64,000 nucleotides of DNA from Streptococcus infantis ATCC 700779. Its GTDB lineage: Bacteria; Bacillota; Bacilli; Lactobacillales; Streptococcaceae. Positions 1 to 9,287 of this stretch are shown here, piece after piece. The notes beneath the pieces were generated by a model. The model had not been told where the DNA came from and did not search any database. It saw only the letters and a list, made by a program, of their open reading frames with translations. How positions within the stretch are numbered: the stretch's first letter is position 1; each line of letters opens with the position of its first letter. The position numbers and the translations under genes are program-made. Location: the NCBI RefSeq assembly GCF_000187465.1, contig NZ_GL732439.1, forward strand, positions 459,341 through 523,340, read 5' to 3'.

Positions 1-2
1 AA

Positions 3-707
3 GACTTTGTCGAAGAAGATGTGAAACTCTACGTTCTCTGTAATCCTCATAATCCTGGTGGACGCGTTTGGGAAAAGGAAGTCTTAAAGAAGATTGGACA
101 ACTTTGTCAAAAACATGGAGTCTTGCTGGTATCTGATGAGATTCACCAAGATTTAGCTCTATTTGGAAACAAGCACCAGTCATTCAACACGGTAAATGAA
201 GATTTTAAAGAATTTTCACTGATTTTAAGCAGTGCTACCAAGACCTTTAACATTGCTGGGACGAAGAATTCCTACGCTATTATCGAAAATCCTAAGTTGA
301 GACTTGCTTTCCAAAAGCGCCAGCTGGCTAATAATCAACATGAAATCTCAGGTTTGGGATATTTGGCAACAGAAGCTGCCTATCGATATGGTGAAGATTG
401 GTTGACAGAACTCAAAGAACTGATTGAGACACACATCAATTATGTAGTGGATGTATTTGGCAAAGAAACTAAAATCAAGGTCATGAAACCTCAAGGGACC
501 TATCTCATTTGGCTTGATTTTTCAGCCTATGATATTAGCGATGAAGAGCTAAGAAAGCTTTTAAGAGACGAAGCCAAAGTTATCCTGAACAGAGGCTTGG
601 ACTTTGGTGAAGAAGGAGCCCTCCACGCTCGTCTCAATGTAGCCATGCCAACATCTATTTTGGAAGAAGTCTGCCAACGAATCATTGCCACTTTTTCAAA
701 TCTTTAA
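3..707 (+). CDS. PLP-dependent aminotransferase / C-S lyase, MalY-PatB type (5' end outside window)
   Basis: C-terminal part of a fold-type I PLP enzyme. The frame is open to the window edge, so the GTG at 21 is internal and not a start. Visible motifs are NPHNPGG, SDEIHQD and the Schiff-base region SATKTFNIAGTK, whose lysine should bind PLP. This combination is typical of MalY/PatB cystathionine beta-lyase-like proteins, which cleave C-S bonds of cystathionine or cysteine; a plain aminotransferase role cannot be excluded. A hairpin terminator follows directly. The missing N-terminal part would carry the substrate loop that could settle the activity. Confidence 0.85.
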   Translation, partial: DFVEEDVKLYVLCNPHNPGGRVWEKEVLKKIGQLCQKHGVLLVSDEIHQDLALFGNKHQSFNTVNEDFKEFSLILSSATKTFNIAGTKNSYAIIENPKLRLAFQKRQLANNQHEISGLGYLATEAAYRYGEDWLTELKELIETHINYVVDVFGKETKIKVMKPQGTYLIWLDFSAYDISDEELRKLLRDEAKVILNRGLDFGEEGALHARLNVAMPTSILEEVCQRIIATFSNL

Positions 708-711
708 AAAC

Positions 712-750
712 TAGCCTTTTAGGAGAAAAGTCTTCCTAGAAGGCTATTTT
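712..750 (+). terminator. Rho-independent terminator after the PLP enzyme
   Basis: Inverted repeat TAGCCTT / AAGGCTA with an inner AGGA/TCCT pairing, followed by TTTT. It separates the PLP enzyme from the SNF2 gene. Confidence 0.7.
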
Positions 751-764
751 CATAGGCGAAAATA

Positions 765-773
765 TGGTATAAT
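765..773 (+). promoter_or_regulatory. Extended -10 promoter for the SNF2 gene
   Basis: TGGTATAAT is an extended -10 element 25 nt before the start codon. The -35 region is poor. Confidence 0.5.
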
Positions 774-798
774 TAAGAGATAAAGTAAAGGGGAAATT

Positions 799-3700
799 AT
801 GGCTAAATTGATTCCAGGAAAGCTTCGAATGGAGGGAGTGGAACTCTATGAAACTGGTCAGATTGAAATCATTAAAGAACAAGACCATCGCATCTATGCG
901 CGTGTAGCGGAAGAAGAAATTCGTTATAGTTTAGACGATGACTTGATTTTTTGTGCATGTGATTTTTTCAAAAAAAGAGGTTACTGTGTTCATTTAGCAT
1001 CTCTAGAATATTACTTGAAAAATGACCAGCTAGGACAGGAAATCTTACTCAATCTGGAGGCTAATCAGGAAGAGAAGGAAACTGTTGAGACACAGGTGAC
1101 TTTTGGAGGAGAATTCTTGAAGTCTATCCAAGTTCCGCGTCAATCCAACATCTATCGGCTTTCTGCTCAAGGGCAGGTGGAAGCAGGAACCAATCGCATT
1201 ATCTGGACTTTAAGAATTGGTCTTTCTCAGCAAGACAAGTTTTATGTGATTAGGGATATCCCTCTTTTCTTAAAAGTCATAGAGTTTTCCAAACCTTACA
1301 TGATAGGAAAGCATTATGAGACTTCATTAAGACTTGAACAATTTGATAAAGCCAGTCAAGAAGTTTTGAATTTTTTACTTGGATTAGTTGAGGAGAAAAT
1401 AGACAATTCTATTTTTTTCCCAAATCAAGGACGACATCTCTATTTCCCTAAAACCTTTTTTGAGCAGGGGGCTAGTCTACTGATGGGATTAGAAGCCTTT
1501 CAGTTTGACCACCAACTTTCGAGTTATCATCGTCTTCTCTTCCAAGACTTTGATGGCCAAGCAAGTTTGTTTTCATTTAGAATTGAAGAAAAATCCAACT
1601 ATTTTGAAATGGAAATTTTCGAACAGGCAGGGCTTAATTTCTTTTACAGAGGACAAGTATTATTCTACAAGGGGAATTTTTTCCTGATGACGAAAAAACA
1701 GGCTAGTTTATTAGATGCGCTTAGAAAAGTTCCTTTAGATAATGGTGGCAGAAAGATCTTACAGTTTGATACTCGTGATCGAGATCTTTTAGCTTCGACC
1801 TTGTCACAGTTTAAATGCCTAGGAAAAGTAGAAGCTCCTGATTCACTACAAATTCAATCCTTCCGTCCGTCTTTTTATATGGATCGTGAAGAGGATGGTT
1901 CTATTCGATTAGATATGCAATTTCAATATGAAACTTGCCTAGTAACCAATCGTAATGAACTAGAGAAACTTCCTTTTGCTAGTGACATTCAATTGGAAAA
2001 ACAGATTTTTCAGTTGGCCTTATCTGCTGGGTTTGAAGCGGATTTTCGTTCATGGCGTCAAAGTTTGAAAGCTGAAGTAGTCCATACATTCTTTCAGGAA
2101 GTATTACCAGCCTTTTCAGCGCTAGGAGAATTAAAGATTTCAGAGAGCATGCAAGATCTTTATCAGATTCAAAAACCTCAAGTTCAGATATCATCTAAGG
2201 GAAGTCTTTTAGAAATTCAATTTGATTTTCAGGATATTGATCAAGAAGAAATCAATCGAGCAATGAAAGCTCTCGTTGCCAAGCAGGACTATTATATTAG
2301 CTCGTCTAATCAGGTCTATTATTTTGATGAACAGACAAAACGTATTCGACAAGATTTAGAAGACTTAGGAATTGATGAGATAGAGAGTGCTGCTTTTCAG
2401 GCTCGCAAGTCTTTGGCTTATACCTTATCTCATCTGTTTAAGGACCAGGATCAAGTTACTTTTACTGATGAATTTCGTCATTTGGCGCATCATTTAACGC
2501 ATCCAGAGGATTTTCCGATGAAATCCCTAGATATTCGAGCCCAACTCAGGGATTATCAGAAAAAAGGGATTCAATGGCTTCAGATGTTAGACCATTATGG
2601 ATTTGGTGGAATTTTAGCTGATGATATGGGACTTGGAAAAACCTTACAAGCCATCGCCTTTTTAAGTAGCCAACTTCAGGAGAATAGCCGTGTCTTGATT
2701 CTTGCTCCATCTGGTCTCATCTATAATTGGGCTGATGAATTTAAAAAATTTGCACCAAATTTGGATGTGGCTGTCGTACATGGATTGAAACCTTATCGCG
2801 AGACTATTTTAGCAGAAAAACATCAGGTCTATGTAACCAGTTATGCCACTTTCCGTCAGGATAGTGAAATCTATCGAAATTTATCTTTTGATTTTCTATT
2901 TCTAGATGAAGCCCAAGTGATGAAAAATGCCCAAACCAAAATTGCTAAGATTTTGAGAAAGTTTGTGGTTCCATCAGTCTTTGCTCTTTCCGGAACACCA
3001 ATTGAAAATAATCTAGGGGAATTATGGTCTATCTTTCAGATTGTATTGCCAGGACTTTTGCCAGCAAAAAAAGACTTTATGAAATTGCCTGCTGAGAGAG
3101 TGGCACAGTTTATCAAACCATTTGTCATGCGTCGAAAGAAAGAGGATGTTCTTACAGAGTTACCTGATCTGATAGAAGTCGTTTATAAAAATGAACTGGA
3201 GGACCAGCAAAAAGCTATCTATCTAGCTCAACTTCAACAGATGCAAGAGCGTTTGGGACAAGTGACCGATGCAGAATTTCAACGAAATAGAGTTGAAATT
3301 TTAACAGGACTCATGCGTCTTCGCCAGATTTGTGATACTCCAGCTCTATTTATGGAAGATTATAAGGGAGATAGCGGGAAGCTTGATAGTTTACGAGATC
3401 TACTAAGTCAAATTGCTGAGGGAAATCATCGTGTACTCATCTTCTCTCAGTTTAGGGGAATGCTTGATCGCATCGAAAAGGAGTTGCCTCAGCTTGGCTT
3501 AACTTCCTTTAAGATTACTGGCTCTACACCATCACAGGAGCGTCAAGAAATGACCAAGGCTTTTAACCAAGGTGAGCGCGATGTGTTTTTGATTTCTCTA
3601 AAAGCTGGTGGAGTTGGTCTCAACCTTACTGGTGCGGATACAGTTATTCTGGTAGACTTATGGTGGAATCCGGCAGTTGAATCACAGGCTATTGGCCGGG

Positions 3701-3897
3701 CCCACCGTATGGGACAAGACCAAGCTGTTGAGGTTTATCGTCTGGTAACTAGAGGCACAATCGAGGAGAAGATTCAAGAGTTGCAGGAAGAGAAAAAGAA
3801 TCTGGTCTCAGAAGTATTGGATGGAACAGAGTCTCGTGGAAGTCTCACACTTACTGAAATTCAAGAAATATTAGGAATTTCTGAAGCCAAGACTTGA
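799..3897 (+). CDS. SNF2-family ATPase with N-terminal SWIM zinc finger
   Basis: A 1032-residue Swi2/Snf2 superfamily-2 ATPase. The N-terminus has a SWIM finger (C52, C54, C63, H65; CxC-x8-CxH). A long middle region without a recognised motif precedes the ATPase core: motif I in DDMGLGKT near residue 610, DEAQ box near 702, and the helicase C-terminal lobe with motif VI in AIGRAHRMGQ near 970. Such proteins move along double-stranded DNA and remodel protein-DNA complexes; the bacterial SWIM-SNF2 members have no agreed substrate. It lies upstream of a small unknown gene and murC, as I recall from pneumococci. SD AAAGGGG precedes the ATG. Confidence 0.9.
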   Translation: MAKLIPGKLRMEGVELYETGQIEIIKEQDHRIYARVAEEEIRYSLDDDLIFCACDFFKKRGYCVHLASLEYYLKNDQLGQEILLNLEANQEEKETVETQVTFGGEFLKSIQVPRQSNIYRLSAQGQVEAGTNRIIWTLRIGLSQQDKFYVIRDIPLFLKVIEFSKPYMIGKHYETSLRLEQFDKASQEVLNFLLGLVEEKIDNSIFFPNQGRHLYFPKTFFEQGASLLMGLEAFQFDHQLSSYHRLLFQDFDGQASLFSFRIEEKSNYFEMEIFEQAGLNFFYRGQVLFYKGNFFLMTKKQASLLDALRKVPLDNGGRKILQFDTRDRDLLASTLSQFKCLGKVEAPDSLQIQSFRPSFYMDREEDGSIRLDMQFQYETCLVTNRNELEKLPFASDIQLEKQIFQLALSAGFEADFRSWRQSLKAEVVHTFFQEVLPAFSALGELKISESMQDLYQIQKPQVQISSKGSLLEIQFDFQDIDQEEINRAMKALVAKQDYYISSSNQVYYFDEQTKRIRQDLEDLGIDEIESAAFQARKSLAYTLSHLFKDQDQVTFTDEFRHLAHHLTHPEDFPMKSLDIRAQLRDYQKKGIQWLQMLDHYGFGGILADDMGLGKTLQAIAFLSSQLQENSRVLILAPSGLIYNWADEFKKFAPNLDVAVVHGLKPYRETILAEKHQVYVTSYATFRQDSEIYRNLSFDFLFLDEAQVMKNAQTKIAKILRKFVVPSVFALSGTPIENNLGELWSIFQIVLPGLLPAKKDFMKLPAERVAQFIKPFVMRRKKEDVLTELPDLIEVVYKNELEDQQKAIYLAQLQQMQERLGQVTDAEFQRNRVEILTGLMRLRQICDTPALFMEDYKGDSGKLDSLRDLLSQIAEGNHRVLIFSQFRGMLDRIEKELPQLGLTSFKITGSTPSQERQEMTKAFNQGERDVFLISLKAGGVGLNLTGADTVILVDLWWNPAVESQAIGRAHRMGQDQAVEVYRLVTRGTIEEKIQELQEEKKNLVSEVLDGTESRGSLTLTEIQEILGISEAKT

Positions 3898-3943
3898 AAA
3901 ATCAAGACTTTACGTTATAATGGAGTATTGAAAGGGAATAAAA

Positions 3944-4537
3944 ATGAAACAAGTACGATTTCCAATAGTGTCAGATGATGAGATCATGCTGACAGAAATG
4001 CCATTTATGGATTTATATGATGAGTCGGATCTCATTAGTAATATCAAGGGAGATTACCAGGACAAAAACTACTTGGAATGGTCACCAATTACTACCGAAA
4101 AAAAGCCACTGGTTCAAGCATCAGATAAGCTACCTGAAAAGAAGGAAAAATCCTATGCTGAACTTGCTCGTGAAGAAGCAAGAGCTGATCTAAAACGGAA
4201 ACGTTCAGCAAAATATTTGACTCAAGATGTTAGTTTTACGAAACGTTATAAATCTTCAAATAATGTAGTAAAACAGGCAAATAAGCCAACAGCTCCTTTC
4301 CAAAAGGAAAATCCTGGGGAGCTAGCAAAATTTAGTGACAAACTAACTCAGAACCATTATATTTTGGCTGAAATGGCTCCACAGACGCAGGAGACAAGCA
4401 AAGAAGAGCATCTTGGACCAAAGAAAAATAATTATGATTTTTTAAAGAAAAGCCAAATTTATAACAAAAAAGAAAATCAATCAGAAAAAGAACGTAAAAT
4501 TGCTCAAGAGTTGAACTTGACAAATATGACAGAGTAA
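3944..4537 (+). CDS. Conserved hydrophilic protein of unknown function, between snf2 and murC
   Basis: A 197-residue protein with no membrane segment, no signal peptide and no motif I recognise. The first third is acidic; the rest is rich in Lys, Glu and Ala with basic stretches (for example around KRKRSAKY, residues 85-95), suggesting a largely disordered cytoplasmic protein. It begins 46 bp after the SNF2 stop behind GAAAGGG, and a possible TTGAAA-16-TATAAT promoter overlaps the end of the SNF2 gene. It ends 11 bp before murC, so it is probably co-transcribed with it. No function is proposed. Confidence 0.8.
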   Translation: MKQVRFPIVSDDEIMLTEMPFMDLYDESDLISNIKGDYQDKNYLEWSPITTEKKPLVQASDKLPEKKEKSYAELAREEARADLKRKRSAKYLTQDVSFTKRYKSSNNVVKQANKPTAPFQKENPGELAKFSDKLTQNHYILAEMAPQTQETSKEEHLGPKKNNYDFLKKSQIYNKKENQSEKERKIAQELNLTNMTE

Positions 4538-4548
4538 AGGGGAAAAAG

Positions 4549-5883
4549 ATGGCAAAAACCTATCATTTTATCGGAATTAAAGGATCAGGGATGAGTGCCT
4601 TGGCCTTGATGTTGCACCAAATGGGGCATAAGGTCCAAGGGTCTGATGTAGAGAAATACTACTTTACACAACGTGGACTGGAGCAAGCAGGTATCAAAAT
4701 TTTGCCTTTTGATGAGAAGAATCTTCAAGGGGATTTAGAAATCATCGCTGGGAATGCCTTTCGTCCAGACAACAATGTTGAAATTGCCTATGCAGACAAG
4801 AATGGACTAAGCTATAAACGTTATCATGAGTTTCTTGGTAGCTTTATGCGTGACTTTATCAGCATGGGTGTTGCCGGAGCACACGGTAAGACTTCAACAA
4901 CAGGTATGCTTTCTCACGTTTTGTCACACATCACTGATACAAGCTATCTAATCGGAGATGGTACAGGTCGTGGTTCTGAAAATGCTAAGTATTTTGTCTT
5001 CGAATCAGACGAGTACGAACGTCATTTCATGCCATATCACCCAGAATACTCTATTATTACGAATATCGACTTTGACCATCCTGACTATTTCACAAGCTTA
5101 GAGGATGTCTTCAACGCCTTCAATGATTATGCTAAACAAATCACCAAAGGTTTGTTTGTCTACGGTGAAGATGCTGAGTTGCGTAAGATTACGGCAAATG
5201 CCCCAATCTATTATTACGGTTTTGAAGCAGACAACAATGACTTTGTAGCTAGCGATTTGCTTCGTTCAACAACTGGTTCAACTTTCACAGTTCACTTCCG
5301 TGGTCAAGAGTTGGGTCAATTCCACATTCCAACCTTTGGTCGCCACAACATCATGAATGCAACAGCAGTAATTGGTTTACTTTATACTGCTGGATTTGAC
5401 TTGAATTTAGTGCGTGAACACTTGAATACTTTTGGAGGCGTTAAACGTCGCTTTACCGAAAAGATTGTTAACGATACAGTCATTATCGATGATTTTGCTC
5501 ATCACCCAACTGAAATCATTGCAACTCTAGATGCTGCACGTCAAAAATACCCAAGCAAGGAAATAGTTGCTATTTTCCAACCGCATACTTTTACTCGTAC
5601 AATTGCTTTGTTGGATGATTTTGCACAAGCTTTGAACCAGGCTGATGCAGTTTACTTAGCACAAATCTATGGATCTGCTCGCGAAGTTGACCATGGTGAT
5701 GTTAAAGTTGAGGATTTAGCAGCTAAGATTGATAAAAAACATCAAGTTATCACTGTTGAAAATGTGTCTCCACTCTTAGACCATGACAATGCTGTATACG
5801 TCTTTATGGGAGCAGGTGACATTCAATCATATGAATACTCATTCGAACGTCTCTTGTCTAATTTGACAAGTAATGTTCAGTAA
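4549..5883 (+). CDS. murC: UDP-N-acetylmuramate--L-alanine ligase
   Basis: A 444-residue Mur ligase that adds L-alanine to UDP-MurNAc, using ATP, in the first peptide step of peptidoglycan precursor synthesis in the cytoplasm. It shows the N-terminal Rossmann motif GIKGSGMS, the ATP-binding GAHGKTSTT (residues about 108-117), a central [10 protein letters not shown] stretch, and DDFAHHPTE with FQPHTFTRT in the C-terminal domain, all typical of MurC. Length is normal for the family. SD AAAGGGG precedes the start; two acetyltransferase genes follow closely and may share the transcript. Confidence 0.97.
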   Translation: MAKTYHFIGIKGSGMSALALMLHQMGHKVQGSDVEKYYFTQRGLEQAGIKILPFDEKNLQGDLEIIAGNAFRPDNNVEIAYADKNGLSYKRYHEFLGSFMRDFISMGVAGAHGKTSTTGMLSHVLSHITDTSYLIGDGTGRGSENAKYFVFESDEYERHFMPYHPEYSIITNIDFDHPDYFTSLEDVFNAFNDYAKQITKGLFVYGEDAELRKITANAPIYYYGFEADNNDFVASDLLRSTTGSTFTVHFRGQELGQFHIPTFGRHNIMNATAVIGLLYTAGFDLNLVREHLNTFGGVKRRFTEKIVNDTVIIDDFAHHPTEIIATLDAARQKYPSKEIVAIFQPHTFTRTIALLDDFAQALNQADAVYLAQIYGSAREVDHGDVKVEDLAAKIDKKHQVITVENVSPLLDHDNAVYVFMGAGDIQSYEYSFERLLSNLTSNVQ

Positions 5884-5891
5884 GGAACACC

Positions 5892-6407
5892 ATGGAATTT
5901 CCAATTAAAATAAGGGAAGTTCAGCAATCTGATATTGAGCAGGTTTGCTTGATACAGGAGAGTAGTCAAAACTTCCAAGAAACAGTTAATAGAGAAATAA
6001 TAGAAGAACGTATCCGTAATTTTGCGGATACGTTTCTCTTAGCTAGTTTAGATGATCAGGTGATTGCTTATATTTCAGCGACAGATTTTGCTACGTCCTC
6101 AGTAAGTAGATGGATAATAGAGATGGCAGATGGAGAAGCTATTAGTAATGGAAATCTTGTTATTGATGCTTTATCTGTTCATCCGAATTATCAAGGGCAA
6201 GGATTTGGAACCTTGTTGCTCGCAACCATGAAACAAGTTGCTCTTCAACAAAATAGCCCCGGTATTTATCTGGTCTGTAAAGATGAATTCCTGTCTTATT
6301 TTGAGATGAGTGAATTTATAGAGCAAGGAATAGTAGATCTGGGAGTCGGAAATGAAGTTAATTTTCTCATGTGCTGGAAGAATCCCTTTTATCAGGAGGA
6401 ACTATGA
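5892..6407 (+). CDS. GNAT family N-acetyltransferase
   Basis: A 171-residue GNAT protein. The acetyl-CoA motif A is visible as SVHPNYQGQGFGTLLL (residues about 95-111). The gene starts 8 bp after murC with SD AAGGA and overlaps the next acetyltransferase by an ATGA junction, so translation of the two is probably coupled. The acyl acceptor cannot be read from sequence. Confidence 0.85.
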   Translation: MEFPIKIREVQQSDIEQVCLIQESSQNFQETVNREIIEERIRNFADTFLLASLDDQVIAYISATDFATSSVSRWIIEMADGEAISNGNLVIDALSVHPNYQGQGFGTLLLATMKQVALQQNSPGIYLVCKDEFLSYFEMSEFIEQGIVDLGVGNEVNFLMCWKNPFYQEEL

Positions 6408-6898
6408 TTATTCGACAAGCTAGACTGAGTGATTTAGACCGTATTTTAGAGATTGAATTAGAGAATTTTTCTATTGAAGAAGCCATACCTCGATCTGTCT
6501 TTGAAGCACATTTAAAGGAAATAAAAACGAGCTTTCTAGTGGCTGAAAAAGATGGAGAGATACTTGGTTATATCGAAGGTCCGGTAATCCCTCATCGTTA
6601 TTTACAAGACCTGTCTTTCACTGAAGAAATAAAAGACCACAGTCATAAGGAAGGTGGTTATATTTCTGTGACTTGTCTTTCTATAGCAAAAAAAGCTCAA
6701 TCTCTAGGACTAGGAAAAAAACTCCTGACCGCATTGAAAGAAGTGGCTCTTAAGCATGAACGAGAGGGGATCAATCTGACCTGTCATGACTACCTTATTG
6801 AATACTATGAGAAGCATGGTTTTGTCAATGAAGGAAAGTCTAAGTCCCAATTTGCGGGAGAAGAATGGTATGATATGGTCTGGGAAAACAAGAATTAG
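6404..6898 (+). CDS. GNAT family N-acetyltransferase (second of a pair)
   Basis: A 164-residue GNAT protein starting MIIRQARLSDLDRI. I choose ATG 6404 over the upstream in-frame start because it has SD AGGAGG and forms an ATGA overlap with the preceding stop. Motif A appears as KKAQSLGLGKKLLTAL (about residues 99-114). It resembles its neighbour in fold but not closely in sequence, so this looks like an old pair rather than a recent duplication. Substrate unknown. Confidence 0.85.
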   Translation: MIIRQARLSDLDRILEIELENFSIEEAIPRSVFEAHLKEIKTSFLVAEKDGEILGYIEGPVIPHRYLQDLSFTEEIKDHSHKEGGYISVTCLSIAKKAQSLGLGKKLLTALKEVALKHEREGINLTCHDYLIEYYEKHGFVNEGKSKSQFAGEEWYDMVWENKN

Positions 6899-6919
6899 TG
6901 AGTAGAAAGGCTTCTAAGG

Positions 6920-6948
6920 TTGCTTTTCTTTAGTTTTTAAGATATAAT
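6920..6948 (+). promoter_or_regulatory. sigma-A promoter for mltG
   Basis: TTGCTT, a 17-nt spacer, then TATAAT. It lies 32 nt before the mltG start. Confidence 0.6.
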
Positions 6949-6980
6949 ATTAAGGATTATCAACAAGGAGGTAAATACCT

Positions 6981-8648
6981 TTGAGCGAAAATTCAAATGA
7001 AGAAAAGTTGAGTTTTAAAGAGCAAATTTTGCGAGATTTAGAACGACTAAAAAAAGAGGCAAATGAAGTTGAACAAACGGATGATCTTTTTTCAACTTTA
7101 GCAAAACCTTCTGAAGCAACTTCAGAAAAAAAGGAACCAAGTATTTCGGAAGAGGAGTTGATTGCAAAATCAGTTGCAGCTGTTGATCAATTGATTGATA
7201 ATGCCCCAACTGTTCCTGAGCGTCCTGTTCTTGTAGAAGAAGTTCCAGAAGAAGCTGCAGAGGAAGTACAAGAAGAAATTCCAGAAGCAGTACGAGAAGA
7301 AGTAGTTGAGTCATCTCAATCAATTCCGGAAAAAGAAGAGAATAATTCAATTCCAACTAGAGTTTCAGTTTCTTATCGTGCATTTGATACTGTTCCAGAA
7401 AAAGAAACAGTAAACCTTGCGTCACACAATGAAGAATTGACAAGTCAAGAAGCTACTGAAGAAGCAGACCTTCCTAGAAGAAGTCGGAGAGAGACTGTGA
7501 AACCAGCCAAGAAAAAGAAGAAATCCCGCTTAAAAGGATTTTTAGTAACAGTTTTGGTATTATTGATTCTAATTGGTGCTGGTGGATTCTTTGGCCTACG
7601 CTATGCTGAATCAGCTCTACAACCAGTAGATCCAAGTTCTAAACAATATATGTCAGTTCAGATTCCAGATGGTGCTAATACTCAAGAAATTGGCTCAGTT
7701 TTGGAAAAATCTGGTGTTATTAAGAACGGTTTGGTCTTTACACTTTATGCCAAGTATAAAAACTACACTGGATTGAAGTCTGGTTATTACAACTTGCAAA
7801 AGAGTATGAGTGTTGAAGATGTCATTAAAGAGTTGCAAAAGGGTGGTACACCTGAACCTCAGGAAGTTGCTCTTGCAGACTTGACTATTCCTGAAGGCTA
7901 TACTTTGGAACAAATTGCTCAAACTGTTGGCCAACTTCAAGGTGACTTTAAGGAACCTTTGACAGCGGAAGCATTCTTGGCTAAGGCCCAAGATGAGACC
8001 TTTATTGCTCAAGAGGTTGCCAAATATCCAAACTTGCTTGAAAGCTTGCCAGCAAAAGATAGTGGTGTTCGTTACCGTTTAGAAGGTTATCTTTTCCCTG
8101 CGACTTATACAATCAAAGAAAGTACAACTGTTGAAAGTTTAATTGATTCAATGCTTGCAGCTATGGATAAGAACCTTTCTTCACACTATGCTGCGATCAA
8201 AGAAAAGAACTTGACCGTAAATGAGCTCTTAACAATTGCATCACTTGTTGAGAAAGAAGGGGCAAAAACAGAAGATCGTAAGCTGATTGCAGGAATCTTC
8301 TATAACCGCTTAAACCTCGGTATGCCACTTCAAAGTAATATCGCTATCCTTTACGCAGAAGGAAAACTTGGTCAAAACATCAGTCTCTCTGATGATGCAG
8401 CCATTGATACATCTATTGATTCACCATATAATGTCTATACAAAAGTAGGTCTAATGCCTGGACCAGTTGATAGTCCAAGCTTGGATGCTATCGAATCAAG
8501 TATCAATCAGACAAAGAGTGAATATCTCTATTTTGTAGCCAATGTTCAAGATGGTAAAGTTTACTATGCAACAACACTAGAAGAACATGATCGTAACGTT
8601 CAAGAACATATCAATAGTAAATTACCTCAATCAAATAGCACAAACTAA
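6981..8648 (+). CDS. mltG: Endolytic murein transglycosylase MltG
   Basis: A 555-residue YceG/MltG protein. It has a long Glu-rich cytoplasmic N-terminus (residues about 1-180), a KKKKK stop followed by one membrane helix (about 187-208), a LysM-like part, and the extracellular catalytic domain with SLVEKEG (likely catalytic Glu near 424) and IFYNRLNLGMPLQS. In streptococci MltG cuts nascent glycan strands during peripheral wall synthesis. The start is TTG, supported by AAGGAGGT at good spacing. Promoter upstream and hairpin terminator downstream suggest a single-gene transcript. Confidence 0.95.
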   Translation: MSENSNEEKLSFKEQILRDLERLKKEANEVEQTDDLFSTLAKPSEATSEKKEPSISEEELIAKSVAAVDQLIDNAPTVPERPVLVEEVPEEAAEEVQEEIPEAVREEVVESSQSIPEKEENNSIPTRVSVSYRAFDTVPEKETVNLASHNEELTSQEATEEADLPRRSRRETVKPAKKKKKSRLKGFLVTVLVLLILIGAGGFFGLRYAESALQPVDPSSKQYMSVQIPDGANTQEIGSVLEKSGVIKNGLVFTLYAKYKNYTGLKSGYYNLQKSMSVEDVIKELQKGGTPEPQEVALADLTIPEGYTLEQIAQTVGQLQGDFKEPLTAEAFLAKAQDETFIAQEVAKYPNLLESLPAKDSGVRYRLEGYLFPATYTIKESTTVESLIDSMLAAMDKNLSSHYAAIKEKNLTVNELLTIASLVEKEGAKTEDRKLIAGIFYNRLNLGMPLQSNIAILYAEGKLGQNISLSDDAAIDTSIDSPYNVYTKVGLMPGPVDSPSLDAIESSINQTKSEYLYFVANVQDGKVYYATTLEEHDRNVQEHINSKLPQSNSTN

Positions 8649-8676
8649 AATTATGTGGTTTTCCACATAATTTTGC
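8648..8676 (+). terminator. Terminator after mltG
   Basis: 11-bp perfect stem (AAATTATGTGG / CCACATAATTT) and a T-rich tail. Confidence 0.8.
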
Positions 8677-8722
8677 TTTAAAGCATATATTTATTAATTA
8701 AATCAAAAGAAAGTTGAGAAAA

Positions 8723-9205
8723 ATGGTAGAAAAAACATATCCAATGACCTTGGAAGAAAAGGAAAAACTCGAAAAAGAATTAGAAGAATTGAAACTAGTA
8801 CGTCGTCCAGAAGTTGTAGAACGTATCAAGATTGCTCGTTCATATGGTGATTTGTCAGAGAACAGTGAGTATGAAGCAGCGAAAGACGAGCAAGCTTTCG
8901 TCGAGGGACAAATCTCAAGTCTAGAGACTAAGATTCGTTACGCAGAAATCGTTAACAGTGATGCCGTTGCAAAAAATGAAGTTGCTATCGGAAAAACTGT
9001 AACAATCCAAGAAGTTGGAGAAGACGAAAAAGAAGTATACATTATCGTTGGTTCAGCTGGAGCAGATGCTTTTGCAGGAAAAGTGTCAAATGAAAGCCCA
9101 ATTGGTCAAGCATTGATTGGTAAGAAAAAAGGTGATGTTGTTACAATCGAAACACCTGCTGGAAGCTATGATGTTAAGATCTTGAAGGTTGAAAAAACCG
9201 CTTAA
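8723..9205 (+). CDS. greA: Transcript cleavage factor GreA
   Basis: A 160-residue GreA, the RNA polymerase secondary-channel factor that rescues backtracked complexes by stimulating RNA cleavage. The N-terminal coiled coil carries the conserved tip region [16 protein letters not shown] (about residues 38-53), and the C-terminal globular domain is of FKBP-like type. ATG 8723 ([12 protein letters not shown]) gives the usual family length; the TTG at 8714 would add three residues and is less likely. It is flanked by terminators on both sides. Confidence 0.96.
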   Translation: MVEKTYPMTLEEKEKLEKELEELKLVRRPEVVERIKIARSYGDLSENSEYEAAKDEQAFVEGQISSLETKIRYAEIVNSDAVAKNEVAIGKTVTIQEVGEDEKEVYIIVGSAGADAFAGKVSNESPIGQALIGKKKGDVVTIETPAGSYDVKILKVEKTA

Positions 9206-9211
9206 TAGGAT

Positions 9212-9262
9212 AAAAAGAAGGAGTGGGATTTAGGGAAAGCGTTTTCTATCACTCCTTTTCTT
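9212..9262 (+). terminator. Terminator after greA
   Basis: Stem AAGGAGTG / CACTCCTT with a 24-nt loop and TTTTCTT tail. Confidence 0.7.
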
Positions 9263-9287
9263 AATTCTAAAAACTTAAGGAGACTAG

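Noticed and set aside
6932-6950. CiaR-type direct repeat (TTTAAG) near the mltG promoter
   Set aside because: Second half reads ATTAAG and the spacing is 7, not 5; probably just the -10 region.
7015-7356. 113-residue ORF antisense to mltG, Leu-rich
   Set aside because: A mirror of the Glu-rich coding sequence of MltG; no SD and no plausible composition.
8714-8722. TTG start adding three residues to GreA
   Set aside because: ATG 8723 fits the family length and start.
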